Assembly (NCBI GenBank): GCA_047967505.1
Contig: CM106538.1
From: Dipteris shenzhenensis
Taxonomy: Eukaryota; Polypodiophyta; Polypodiopsida; Gleicheniales
Strand: one strand, 5' to 3'
DNA: 64,000 nucleotides
Shown here: positions 11,801 through 23,800 of the stretch, piece by piece
Numbering within the stretch: the stretch's first letter is position 1
How the letters are laid out: every line of letters begins with the position of its first letter
Made by a program: the position numbers and the translations under genes
Notes under the pieces: generated by a model
Seen by the model: only the letters and a program-made list of their open reading frames with translations
What the model was told of the DNA's origin: nothing
The model's database searches: none

Positions 11801-14800
11801 AGTTCTTAGTGTGCAGTTGGGAGCAAGTCTCGTTCCCAGGTGCTAGGTCTGATCCTGGATTGAGCCGCGGACGCGCGCCTGCATCTTAGCGTAGCCCAAG
11901 GCCCAGTGGCAGATCCAGGGCTTCACAGCGCCACCTGGTGGTATGGGACACCAGGCTGGTTTGGATCTGATTGGGAGTTCGTGCCAGTAGCTCAGCTCGT
12001 GGCTCGGAGGGGACATCTTCTGATTCGGGATCTTATCCCGTAGATGTCACGGTTGGGTGGTGAGCAGCCTGCTCAGTTCTGATGTTGTGTGTGGTTATTT
12101 TGCAGATCAGGGGTTTCAGGAGTGCTGGGACGTGTCAGTTGGTATCAGAGCCAACTCCTGAGGTAAAAACTTCTGATGCGAGAATTTTGACGGATTTCTC
12201 TTCCAGGTATGCCCTAAAATTCGAGATTTCCTGCTGCGTTTTTGCTGACTACCTGGGGTAGAAGGGGTGAAGAGAAAAGGAAGAAGAAGAGGAGTGAGAT
12301 AGAATCGAAATTTCTGAAGGCTACGGAGAGAAGTTTAGAGGGAGGAGAAAGAGAGCAGAAAAGAAGGAGCGATGTGCAGAAAAAAAGACTGCAAGGGACG
12401 AAGGGATGCGGAGCTTAGGAAGGGGCGCAGTAGGCGAGGCAGTAGAGGCGGGACAGCCTGTGTAAAAGGCTGTCCACAGCCAGCGCAATAGGCTGTCCAC
12501 AGCCTGCGCAACAGGCTGCGAACAGCCTGCGCCTAGGGCTGCGTGCAGCCTGCGCAGGAGAAAGGTGCTTTTTCCAAAAAAAGCACCCCTCCAAAGCTGG
12601 AGGGGCTCAGGTGCTTTTTTCGAAAAAGCACCCCTCCAAAGCTGGAGGGGCTCAGCCTTTTTTGGAAGCCCAGCTTCCAAATCAGGCAGCCCTGCACCCT
12701 ATATAGGTGGGGGCTGGGTGCTAGGCTACCCACAAGCAGCCCCAAGATTCGAGATCTTACCTCGAGTTTCGTGCCCAGCCAGCCTCGTCCTACAGCCTGC
12801 GCCCTGTTTCGATCAGCTCCCCTGCATCAGTCCTCGCCTGCGTCAGCCCTGCACAGCTCCCGCAGCTTCTGTACCAGTCCGTACAGCTCCAGCGACAGCC
12901 GTACAGCCTGTACGGACTGTTCCGCCTGCTCCTGTACCTGCTGCTGCTCCGAACAGAGGCTGCGCCAGCACCTGCAGCCACCGTACGGCCTGCGTCAGCA
13001 GCCGTACAGGCCACGTCAGCAGTCCGCACAGCTTCTACTGCAGCCGGCGCATCCGGTTTGCGGGTTCGGGGAGACTCCAGGACTTGTGGTCTTCCGATTT
13101 GCCAGATTTCAGCATCTCCTTCCGTCAGCTTCATCTGGGACGGTTTTCTTCTGTTCCATCTACCTCTGTGCTTCGTTTCAGTCAGTTATTTCTCTCCGTT
13201 TGTAATCAAATCAGATTTCAGCCATGTCTGATGCTCCAAATCCCGAGTTCACTATGGGAGAGCAAGACTTAGATTACACTCCAGTGGGAGAAATGATCAG
13301 GGTCTCTACGACGACCTGATAACTAAGAAAGCCTTCAGTGAGTTTACGACTGCTCTTGATGGTAAATTTGAGCAGGTCAACGCTAATCAATCGGGGTTGA
13401 CACAGCAACTCCAAGGGATACAAGCAACTCTGACTCTTCTGGCTAGCACGGTTCAGGCGCTCACGCATGTGGATGCCATGGCTTCCGTGCTAGGCCCGAA
13501 TATCACTCCGGATCCCTTTCCAGGTGACCAAAAATCAAGAACAAAGGAGGTGGTTGACACTTGGTTGCACAAGTGGCAAGTACACTTCCAATTCCACCCC
13601 TATCCAGACGAGAAAAAGATTCAGCTTGCAGCAGGGTTTATGTCAAGTAAAGCCTTGCTATGGTGGAAGGAACTCCAGCCTAAGCCTGATACTTGGACAG
13701 ATTTTGAGGGGATCTTCAGGAAGGAGTTCCTAAAGAAGGAGGATGATTACGATATCGTTGGTAAGCTCAAGGCCCTCGATATGTCAAAATTAAACTTGAC
13801 CTTTGAAGTTTAGCTTCAAAGATTTAGGGATCTGCAAAGCAGGGCCACTAAAATGGATCCAGTGACCTTGTTAGGTTTCTTCGTGGATGGTTTGCCAGAC
13901 TCCTATAAGTTGCAGATAAAGAACAACAAGTGCACAACATTGTAGGAGGCCATGACATATGCGCGCATATATGATGATACCATGGCCGGTACCAAGGCAA
14001 CCACAGTTACCGAAACGAGTGGAAAGAACAAACGCAAGTTCTTTCAGCATGCAACTGGTATTGGGGAGACGAAGTCTACGGACAACGCCTCCAGGAAAAG
14101 CTTAACTCCTGCGAAGAATGGTAAGGCCCGTTTCCTTCGCACTCTCAGGCTCAAGAAAGAAGGCCGATGTTTTTATTGCGAGGAGCGGGGCCACACAAAG
14201 AATGAGTGTCCTAAGCGGAAGAACCAAAAGTTGGTGCTAGGACCGAAGCTCTAGGCGGGTCCACGTACCGCAGCCAAGGGAGCCAACCAAGTCACGATGA
14301 CAGGTATTTCAGTAAATATCATTACCTGCCCCCTTTCTTGTAATTGTACCTTTAATACTTCGTTGTTTGGTTCCCATGATCTTTTCCGAGTTTATGGAGA
14401 AGTTAGGGACCAACAGGTTCATATTCTCTTTGATCCGGGCAGCTCTCACAATTTTGTTAATTACAAATTTGTGCAGAAGATGGGGCTGTCCACAGTACCT
14501 AGCGACCACACCTACGAGGTGCAGCTTCAAGCTGGGAAGCAGTTTTGGGATCGCAAGGTTGAAGCGCTTCCCATCCGGATTCAAGCCTACACGGGAGCTC
14601 TCACATGTTATGTTATGCATCTAGAGCATGTAGACTTGCTGATCGGGATAGAGTGGTTTAAAACCCACAATATTCAGATCGGATGGACGGAGCATACGCT
14701 TTCTTTTGTAGACAAGGACACCCAATTTTGTATTCAGTGTGATAAGATTCCCCCTTCTCAGGGGCCTATTGTATCTGCGATGCAGCTTCGGAATATATTA

Positions 14801-17800
14801 AACACTTCTCATTATGATGTCTATCAGTGTGTTTTGATTCCACTTTCTTCATTTGTTGTTTCGGTAATTAACAAAAATGAATTAAGTGTGTTTGAACACC
14901 GTGAATTGAGAATGTTGTTAGATAATTTTAAGGACGTATTCCCAGCTCAACTGCCGGAAGGTTTACCTCCAGAACGGGCAGTAGATCATCGCATAGACTT
15001 AGTCCCAGGGGCTCAACCTATCAGTGTGCCACCTTATAGGATGAGCCAGGTAGAGGAGGATGAGTTAGCTATCCAGCTTCAGGATTACCTGAATATGGGC
15101 TATATCCGCCCAAGTAAATCACCTTGGGGTGCACCTGTCCTCTTAAGAAAGAAGAAAGATTCTTCCTGGAGAATGTGTATAGATTATAAACGATTAAATA
15201 AAGTTACAATTAAGAACCGCTATCCTTTACCTCGTTCTGATGATTTGATAGACCGTTTGGCCGGAGCGAAGTATTTCACTAAGATTGATTTGCGCACGGG
15301 TTATCATCAAATCTGTATCTATGCTAAACACATAGATAGGACCGCATTCCGGACTAGGTATGGTCATTACGAGTTCCTCGTATTACCTTTTGGTTTGACC
15401 AATGCTCCTGCTACTTTTCAGCAGATGATGAACGATTTGTTCAGGGATTATCTGGGCAAATTTGTTGTAGTGTTCTTAGATGACATCTTGGTATATAGTA
15501 AAACGCTTGAGGATCATATAGGACACCTCCGGGTTGTCTTACTTGTTCTAAGACAGCATAAGCTTTATGCCAAGATGAGTAAATGTGACTTCTTTATGAA
15601 GGAGATCATTTACTTAGGACACAAGATTTCTTCTGAAGGTATTAGCATTGATCTGGATCGTATCCAGAAGGTTTTAGAATGGCCTATCCCTCAGTCTGTG
15701 AAACAACTTCGTTCTTTCCTAGGATTTACGGTATTTCTTCGGAAGTCAGTGCGTGATTATTCACATATCACGGCACCTTTGACCAACATATTGAAAGGTC
15801 GTGGACGCAGGTCTACTTAGCCGATCCCTTGGAATGATGCAATGAACAAGGCTTTTGAAACCTTGAAGTTATCTATCAAGGAAGCACCCGTTCTTGCATT
15901 ACCCGATCCTACCCGGCCTTATGTTTTAGAGGCCGATGCGAGCGATTATGCGATTGGGGCAGCTCTATTCCAAGAGGGCAGACCTGTAGCTTTCGAGAGT
16001 AAGAAGCTAGACGACACTCAGTATCGTTGGCCCACACTTGAGAAGGAACTTTATGCTGTAGTGTATGCTCTCAAGGTTTGGAGACACTACTTGTATGGTT
16101 CAAAGTTCCTTGTATTGACTGATCACCAGTCAATTAAGTATGTGTGTGATGGCTCAGAATTGAGAGGAAGGAAAGCTAGATGGGCAGAATTAATGCAGGA
16201 TTTTGATTTCGAAATACGTTATCGTAAGGGTTCGTTGAATAGTGTGGCCGATGCCTTAAGTCGAGTTAAGTTTGTAAATGCTTTGTCATTTACGGAAATA
16301 TCCTCAGACCTATTTCAATCCTTGAGAGGGCTATACGCAACTGATAGTCATTTCAGTTCTTATTGGCAAAGAGTCCAGGATGGGAGCTCCATGGTTGACC
16401 AGGACTCAGGGATTGTGCCACCTAGGATACAGGTGGCGGGAGGTCAGTGGATGATTAGGAACGGCTTGCTGTTCCGGAATGAAAAGATTTGTGTGCCTGA
16501 TGTTCTGGACCTTAAATCCAAGATTCTCTGGAAGTGTCATGATGCTCCTAGTGCGGGGCATCCAGGTATACATAGGACCCTGTCTCTTGTGAAGCATACC
16601 TTTTATTGGCCTAAGATGCGTGCATTTATAGAGAACTATGTAGTAGGTTGCCAACTACTCTAAGTATGAGTTCCTCGGATCATGCACAATCCGATGGCAG
16701 TACAGAAAAGGTCGACCAGTTGGTTGAAGACATGCTTCGAGCATATGTATCTAAGAGACAGTCTTCATGGGAAGATTATCTACCCATGATTGAATTTGCT
16801 TACAACAGTGCAAAGCATTCTAGTACAGGTTACAGTCCTTTTATGCTTATGTACGGGTTTCAACCTAAGTCACCAGTTATGGTAGGATTAAAAGGGATTC
16901 AGAATGATGCTGCTAATAACTTCTTGCAAGACATGCAGGAAATGTTGCAGTTTGCCAAGGAGTCTATTAGAAGTGCCCAAGATCGGGACAGATTTTATGC
17001 TAATAGACATCGTTCACCCAGAGAGTTCTCTGAAGGAACGATGGTATATTTGAGAATTCCTAAGGAATCCAAGAGCCTAAGTACTGGTGGTTTGGTTCCG
17101 AAATTATCCCCCAGATACTGTGGCCCATTCAAGGTCATTAAAAGAATTGGACCAGTTGCATATCGACTAGAATTGCCTCCTGATGTTAAAGTACATCCAG
17201 TCTTTCATGTCAGTAGACTGAAAGAAGTATTGGGTGCAGATGATCAACTTGTTTCTCCTCATGAGATTATAGAAGTTACAGATTTGACTTTTATTCCTCA
17301 CGAACCTAAATCTATTCTTGAATTTCGTGAAAGGCAGATTCGAAATCGTACTATCACGGAATACAAGATTAAGTGGAAGAATCGTGTTGAGGAGGATGCA
17401 ACATGGGAGACATTACAAAACCTCCAAAGAACATTTCCGGATTTCTTAGCGAACTCAGGAGTGAGTTCTTAGAGGAGGGGGAGTATGTCATGTGCACGGA
17501 TTGGTATCTGACGTGTACTAGGTACACAGAACTAGCTCAGGTTAGCCTGGGGAGGCTTAGAGCTAGGCAGGCTTGATTCTCGGGTTGAGTGACAAGGGTA
17601 CGAACTATTTATAGGTCTTCGCTATTTTTGGCGCCGGGGCCCGAGTCTATAAAAGAGGCGCAGGGGGTTCAGTTCTCAGTGTGCAGTTGGAAGCAAGTCT
17701 CGTTCCCAGGTGCTAGGTCTAATCCTGGATTGTGTCGCGGACGCGCGCCTGCATCTTAGCGTAGCCCAAGGCCCAGTGGCAGATCCAGGGCTTCACAGCG

Positions 17801-20800
17801 CCACCAGGCTGGTTTGGATCTGATTGGGAGTTCGTGCCAGTAGCTCAGCTCGTGGCTCGGAGGGGACATCTTCTGATTCGGGATCTTATCCCGTAGATGT
17901 CACGGTTTGGTGGTGAGCAGCCTGCTCAGTTCTGATGTTGTGTGTGGTTATTTTGCAGATCAGGGGTTTCAGGAGTGCTGGGACGTGTCACAAAGGATAA
18001 CGCTGGCAAAGGAAATGTTTCTATTGTGACACGCCAAGCCATTTTGCGAAGGATTGCAGAAAGAAGAAGGCGGATCAGATGAACGAGGAGGAGTAAGATA
18101 CAGATGGTGACACAAAAGCCAAAGCTAATGTGGCAATCAGAGAACTATTCTTGGTGACGTCCCCATGTGTTACTGAGGTAAGATATGCAGACCTAAAAGC
18201 CACAGTAAAGATGTCTGACATTGAGATGTGGGCTGACAACAACTCAGAAACCTTTGTGAAGGTGAAGGGCAGCATGGAGTGCTTGGGATCTTCAAGTGCG
18301 TGGCTGTCGATGCTGACACAAGGGTGGATTCCATGGAGTGCCCTAGGGATTTATGTTCAGATAGTTTCTGTAATTCAGAAGGGGGCAGTACAGGATTGCA
18401 CAAGTTATTGGTATGTGCCTCAATGAGGTGCATGGTTTCCTTTCAGAGCAAGCACACAGGCAGTACGACTATCTAGTATATACTTGATGTTCTAAATTTG
18501 ACCCTTTATAGCATGCTGTGGAGAGAATCTGCTCTTCATGTGTCTCGGGTAATGCAAGATTGGAAGGAACGAGCCTTCTTCGAAGGCAAAAGGAGAAGTG
18601 TGGGTGCTTCTTCAAATCTCAGACGTAGGTTGCTGGAAGGTGATTATGCACAAGGTGTACTGAAGCCAGAAGAGTACTTGCTTGAGAGCTCAATACGAGT
18701 TCGTGGTCCAGGTTATCTGGAAATATTATTGGAATTTCATTTCTCGAGGTGGTTCTTTTGTTGCGGCGAACTGAGCTCAAGAGAGCTGGTACCTTGGCTG
18801 TCTCATAGGGCACAAGGAGTTGAGATCTTTGAACAGAGAGTCTACATACGCTCGAGGTGGAGCACGCGGGCTCAGTGTTCTAGAGATATCCGTCCGGCAG
18901 ATAGTAGAAGTACCTTCTGGTAAGATCAAAGGATGACACTCCGGTGGGACTTTGGATCTATTCCTTTGTATTGTGTCCATAGCTTTGGACAGAAATATAT
19001 TCCTTTGGTGGTTTCTATATCTAGCTGGATCATTGTCTATTTACTAGTCTGCACATCTATTTGAAGCACATAAGTTAAGAAGTTTGTGATTCCACACCCC
19101 ACACACACTGTGTGAGCTCCTAGGCTATTCTATCAGTCTTCCCATCCCTCGTCCTTGGAACTAGTTCCCACAAAACTTAGGGGTTGTGGCTTAGAAGAAA
19201 GGAGTATACTATGGAGAATAAGGGTCCACCACATGAGGAGAGCATGGGGGAGTGAAACCTGTAAGATGTAGGGGGATTTACGAGAGACATAGGCGGCTTC
19301 CACATGGACAGCGCATTGGTATATAGGCAGCATGCAGGGATCCTTCGTTCGTTTATCCTTCTTGTATTAGTTTATGATCCACCCATTCGAGCAGATCTGT
19401 CTTATGGACAGCCATGGTGTCAACCATCCATTGGACCACACAAGGGCCCTGATATGAGGAGAGCAAGGGGGGTGACATCTGTAAAGATGTAGGGACAGAG
19501 GGGCTGCCACATGGGCAGCGCATTGGCTGCCATGTGGGAAGCATGCATGGATCCTTCATGGTTTTATCCTTCTTATATCAGTTTATGATCCACCTATTAG
19601 GTCAGCCAGAATGCCAGCCTTTATAGGGCTGCTACAGGTGGCCCAACAGAGCTAGGGGGTTGTCCAGCAGGTTGGCCATCCCTACAGACCAGATCAGCCA
19701 AAGAGGCAGGCCATCTAGGGGGCTATATAAAGCCCCCATTTGGGGCGAAAAAGTATTCAGTTCTTGCATTGGCAAGGTGCATTCCAGACATCAACAGAAG
19801 GCCAAAAAGGACAGCTCAGTTTAAGACACCTGGCAGTCACCGTAGGGTGCACTCCAGGCACGAACAGTGGGCAGCAAGTACAGCAATTCATTGCATCCAC
19901 ATGCACCTCAGATCTAACATCATTGGCATAGCCCCCCCGTTGTCCACATGGTGTAGGTTGTGAGCAATGTTTTTTTCTTGGAGACCCCCCAAATAACTTC
20001 CACTGAATATTGCCTTAGCCATAATACACGTGCAGTTTTATGCTCAAACAACCAAGAAGCCTGTAAATTTAAAACCTTAAACAAAAAGCAAGAGAAGCAG
20101 CTGCACTGTCAAAATTGACAAACATGGTGGACTTCTCAAAACAAGAAAATTTGGCATTTTGGAGACCGAATTTTCAAAATGTGAAGTTAATAACCAGAAA
20201 CAATCTCTCGTACCTGTAGAGCTAAATCCAAACCACCATTCTCCACTTGCTGAAAGTATAATAGCTGCCAAGACACTACATTTAGTTACTACTCTTTCTC
20301 ATTAAATCTGCCTCTCTATGAACAATAAAAGAAAAGATGAATTAAAGCACCACCATAAATGTTGCAAGTCAACAGTTGGAGCTCTTCAATACTAGATAAG
20401 GCAATAAGTATGAGATCCCCCCCCCCCCATGCAAAGTATAGATGACATCATGCTAGATATTCACGAGGGTGGCCGCAAGTAGGGTCTGCTGCCCCCCATC
20501 ACAAAATACATCGCCACCCAGATATTCCAAGCTGTGTCCCAAACGCTGTCCTCCGGCGAGAGCTCTGGGAGCCATCAAGTTAGAGAGGGCCTCCTGGCTG
20601 GCGCCCTGCTCACAGTCAATGAAGTAGGCAAGAGAGGTCTTCTCGATGAAGAAAGCATGCCTCCCCGCTATCAGCCAGGCCACCATCCCCCACATGAAAA
20701 TCCTGAAAGAGCCCAACCAAATCCTAGGTCAGGTTATAAGCAACCTTCCCGGATTCCAAGGGGAGCACACCTGATGGCAGCACAGAAGTGGAGCAGGAAA

Positions 20801-23800
20801 GAGCCCCTCTCTGGCTGTATGGGGGACAGAACAGCCCATCGAGAGGGCTGACCACCAGACCAACGCCCAAAGGGCCTGGTGACCTGCAGCAAGGGGTCAC
20901 ACTATATGGCACCTTCCACAGCTCCAAGGGGAGCAGAGATCAAGCGAGGCAGAAGGCAGGAAACGGTGGAATGGAAGGAGGGGGAGATGACAGGCACAGG
21001 GAAGAGTGCCAGTAGATCACCCCCCGTGAGCAGAGTGCTCATAGGCGAACAGAGCAGGCAGAGAGGGTGGAAGGAAAGGAAGAAAGGGGGTCGAAGTTCA
21101 CAGATTGACAGTGGGGGAGTGGAAGGGGAGCAGGTTCCAATCAGACAAAATTCATCTTTTATCAGGACTACACAATGAGTCCCACCATCAGAAAACGGTC
21201 AAGGGAAAGTATGAGCTCATCCGGTACACTAATCCCAAAAAAAAAATCTTTCTTCTTTGAAAGGGTTGAGGAACCAAACTTGAAAAAACTCCTTACCATT
21301 TTATTAAACTGAGATTCCTATGCTATGTTTAATTACGGGTCAAACTCTCCCTCTAGTCCCTAAATTTCATTTCATAAAATGCAATACATACCTTAAATTT
21401 ACTTTGTGCATTCGACATTACTCGGACCACAACTCCAGCATCTGCTTGGACCTCTGAAATAGTCACTCTGTAAAAATGAGCACCCTGCTTTTCAACCTGT
21501 TCATATCACACAATAAAATATTTCAAATACAAACCATTTCACATCAGCAACGTTTTCTACATAATGCGGCCAAAATTTTCAGTGAAAGGCTTACCTTGTC
21601 AGTTAGAGGTCTACCCAGTGGAAGTGTTTTGATTGTCACTGTACCAGTAAGAGCGTTCTCTAGCACATAAGTAGATATTGATGTTTTGAAAGGCACACCA
21701 AGCTTGCTGAAACGAGAGACAGTATGACTCAAAAACCTTAGGAATGCAAGTTCTCTAAAAAAGATGTGTGGTACAGTGAGAACTCAGTTTTTTTTTTCGA
21801 AGGGGGGCCCCGGGGGGTAATAATAGCTTTACCTAAATAGAGCTGCAAACATAGTATTGACAGTGCCAAGGTTTGAAAGATCAAGTTCATCAACATCCAC
21901 AGCCTAACACAAAAACCATCAATCCATCGGTAATTGTCAAATCATAGTTCATTGTAGTTGAACAGAAAATCCTACAAACACACTTTGGCTATACACAGCT
22001 GTTTCACAGGACTTTCATAGCATATCACATCCTTACAAAGTGGTAATTCTTAAATGTCTAGATCGCAGTAAAATATCAAGAATGTACATAGATGCATTAC
22101 ACACATTAGTACCTCAAAACCAGCGAGATCATATTGTTGGCGTTTTGCTGGATCTGACAATATACCATAAGAACATGCTACTTCTTTAAACATTTCTGCA
22201 GCTTCTGGATTGTCGATATTCTTGTCAGGGTGAAACCTGTTACAGAAGCAAAGCCTTGAATTGTGCTTGCTTCTTACAACTTAAAAGTTTCATGAAGCAT
22301 AAACTGGTTCAAAGTACGTTAATGGTGTACATATGGACTATTCTGCACTAGAAATTCAGTCCTGGCTTGAAAACCAGAATATGATTAAAGCTCCAGGATG
22401 CTCTATGCATGACTAACACAGCAGACCATTTAAATACAAAACTTGCTCCATAGACATAAATAGCTTGTTTCTATTGTTAAGGAAATGATGAAGAGATGAC
22501 AATACAATTGGACAACAAATTCAACAAAATTGACCTTCATCAGAAGATTAAGAAGCATAAAGCAGCTGCTTTATTTCTAGGAGTTGGGGGTCGCCACATC
22601 GATAGTATGATTGCAAGTACATGAGTTGAAGCAATCGCGATTCTGGCGAATGTAAGGATTCTTGATCCCATTACTGATACTCCTCAATATTAGGAAGAGT
22701 AAGAATATGGGATTGGGTTCTAATATGTGATACAAGCAACACAATAAAAGCTAACCCTCATAGAAAAGATATCCAAACCTGAACGGAATGATGATGATAC
22801 ATGTGGGGTTTATAAGAAGGGGTCACATGCTCAAAAGGATAGGATTCGAAGACAAAATCACAGATTAAAGGGCATAAAGACTTGAGTATCAGAGGAGCTC
22901 ACTCCAAACCGGCTTAAACAAAAAGCCACAAAACTCAATAAAGTAAGGGAAGGTCGAAAGAAGGGTCAATGGACTGCTTGCACAGAAGGGACAGCAGTCC
23001 TCAAAGCCTCAAGACTAAACTGAACGACTTTCAACCTTGAATTGATGTAATGGGGCGTAGCTCACTTTGTGATTTTTACCATACTATGCCAACAATAATA
23101 ATTACAAACATGCTTTATGCACTCCCACTTTGGGGACTTGATCTAATGGCTAGTTATTGGTCCCATAGAACTTTTTGGTCTTCCATGGACACTCAATCCC
23201 GCCTCAAAGTGCTTAACCGCAAGCATCACTTGGGCACTCCATATGGAATAATGAGGACCTTATGCGGAGTCAATACGCCCAAAAGCTCAAGGAGTTGGAA
23301 AAAATCAGGACAGCAAAAAAGGAAGGTAAACATGCATACATGAAAGATGGAAAAGTTGTAATTACAGAAAAAAGCAAGGGGGGAGAGAAAGAAGCATAGG
23401 GACTCGAGACCCTCAGGATCAAAGTGTGGAGCTTAGGAGGTTGGACCATGGACAAAGTCATCGCACTGGAAGAAGAAATAGTTGAACAGACATACTTATA
23501 ATTTTGGAGGCATGGCAGCATGAGGCCCAGAAATTCAACGGTTCATAAAAACTTCAATCTGGAATGCAAAAACACACATAGGGGACGAGGGCTTGGTGGG
23601 ATAGCATGCTGCATAAGAATGACATGGGAAACAACAGCAAAAGTTGTAGAAGAGGACCAACACAAACAATACATATGGATGGATATCATGGCAAAGGATG
23701 GGAATATCAAAATGGCAGCATGTTTATTTTGCACCCTCACAATCACCCATCTACAAAAACAGCAGCGACGTATACCAAGAAGACCCCCTCGTGCATTCAG

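Larger units (their letters stand above)
11616..17990 (+). mobile_element. Chromodomain Ty3/gypsy retrotransposon (element 2), 6,375 bp, complete ends
   Basis: Bounded by direct LTRs (11616-12137 and 17486-17990) that start TGTCA and end GTGTCA, and by an identical 5-bp target duplication CAAAG (11611-11615 and 17991-17995). A primer-binding site follows the 5' LTR and a purine tract precedes the 3' LTR. Gag, protease, RT, RNase H and the integrase C-terminus with a chromodomain are in order and essentially one frame. By eye the LTRs differ at about 8 of 505 aligned positions plus one 17-bp deletion, so insertion is fairly recent, yet the coding region has four TAG stops and a deleted integrase core. 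It sits inside a copia gag within intron 6 of the ARG1-like gene. Confidence 0.95.

Noticed and set aside
12543-13272. Two long overlapping plus-strand frames before gag
   Set aside because: Proline/serine/cysteine-rich, in competing frames, without any gag-like motif; best explained by GC-rich leader repeats.
1313-19140. One giant nested LTR element spanning 1.3-19.1 kb
   Set aside because: Host gene exons 7-10 lie inside the span, so the related ends must come from separate insertions.
20453-21180. Possible gene in intron 5 of the ARG1-like gene
   Set aside because: Open frames on both strands follow purine/GC bias; no recognisable domain and no supporting splice or promoter signals.
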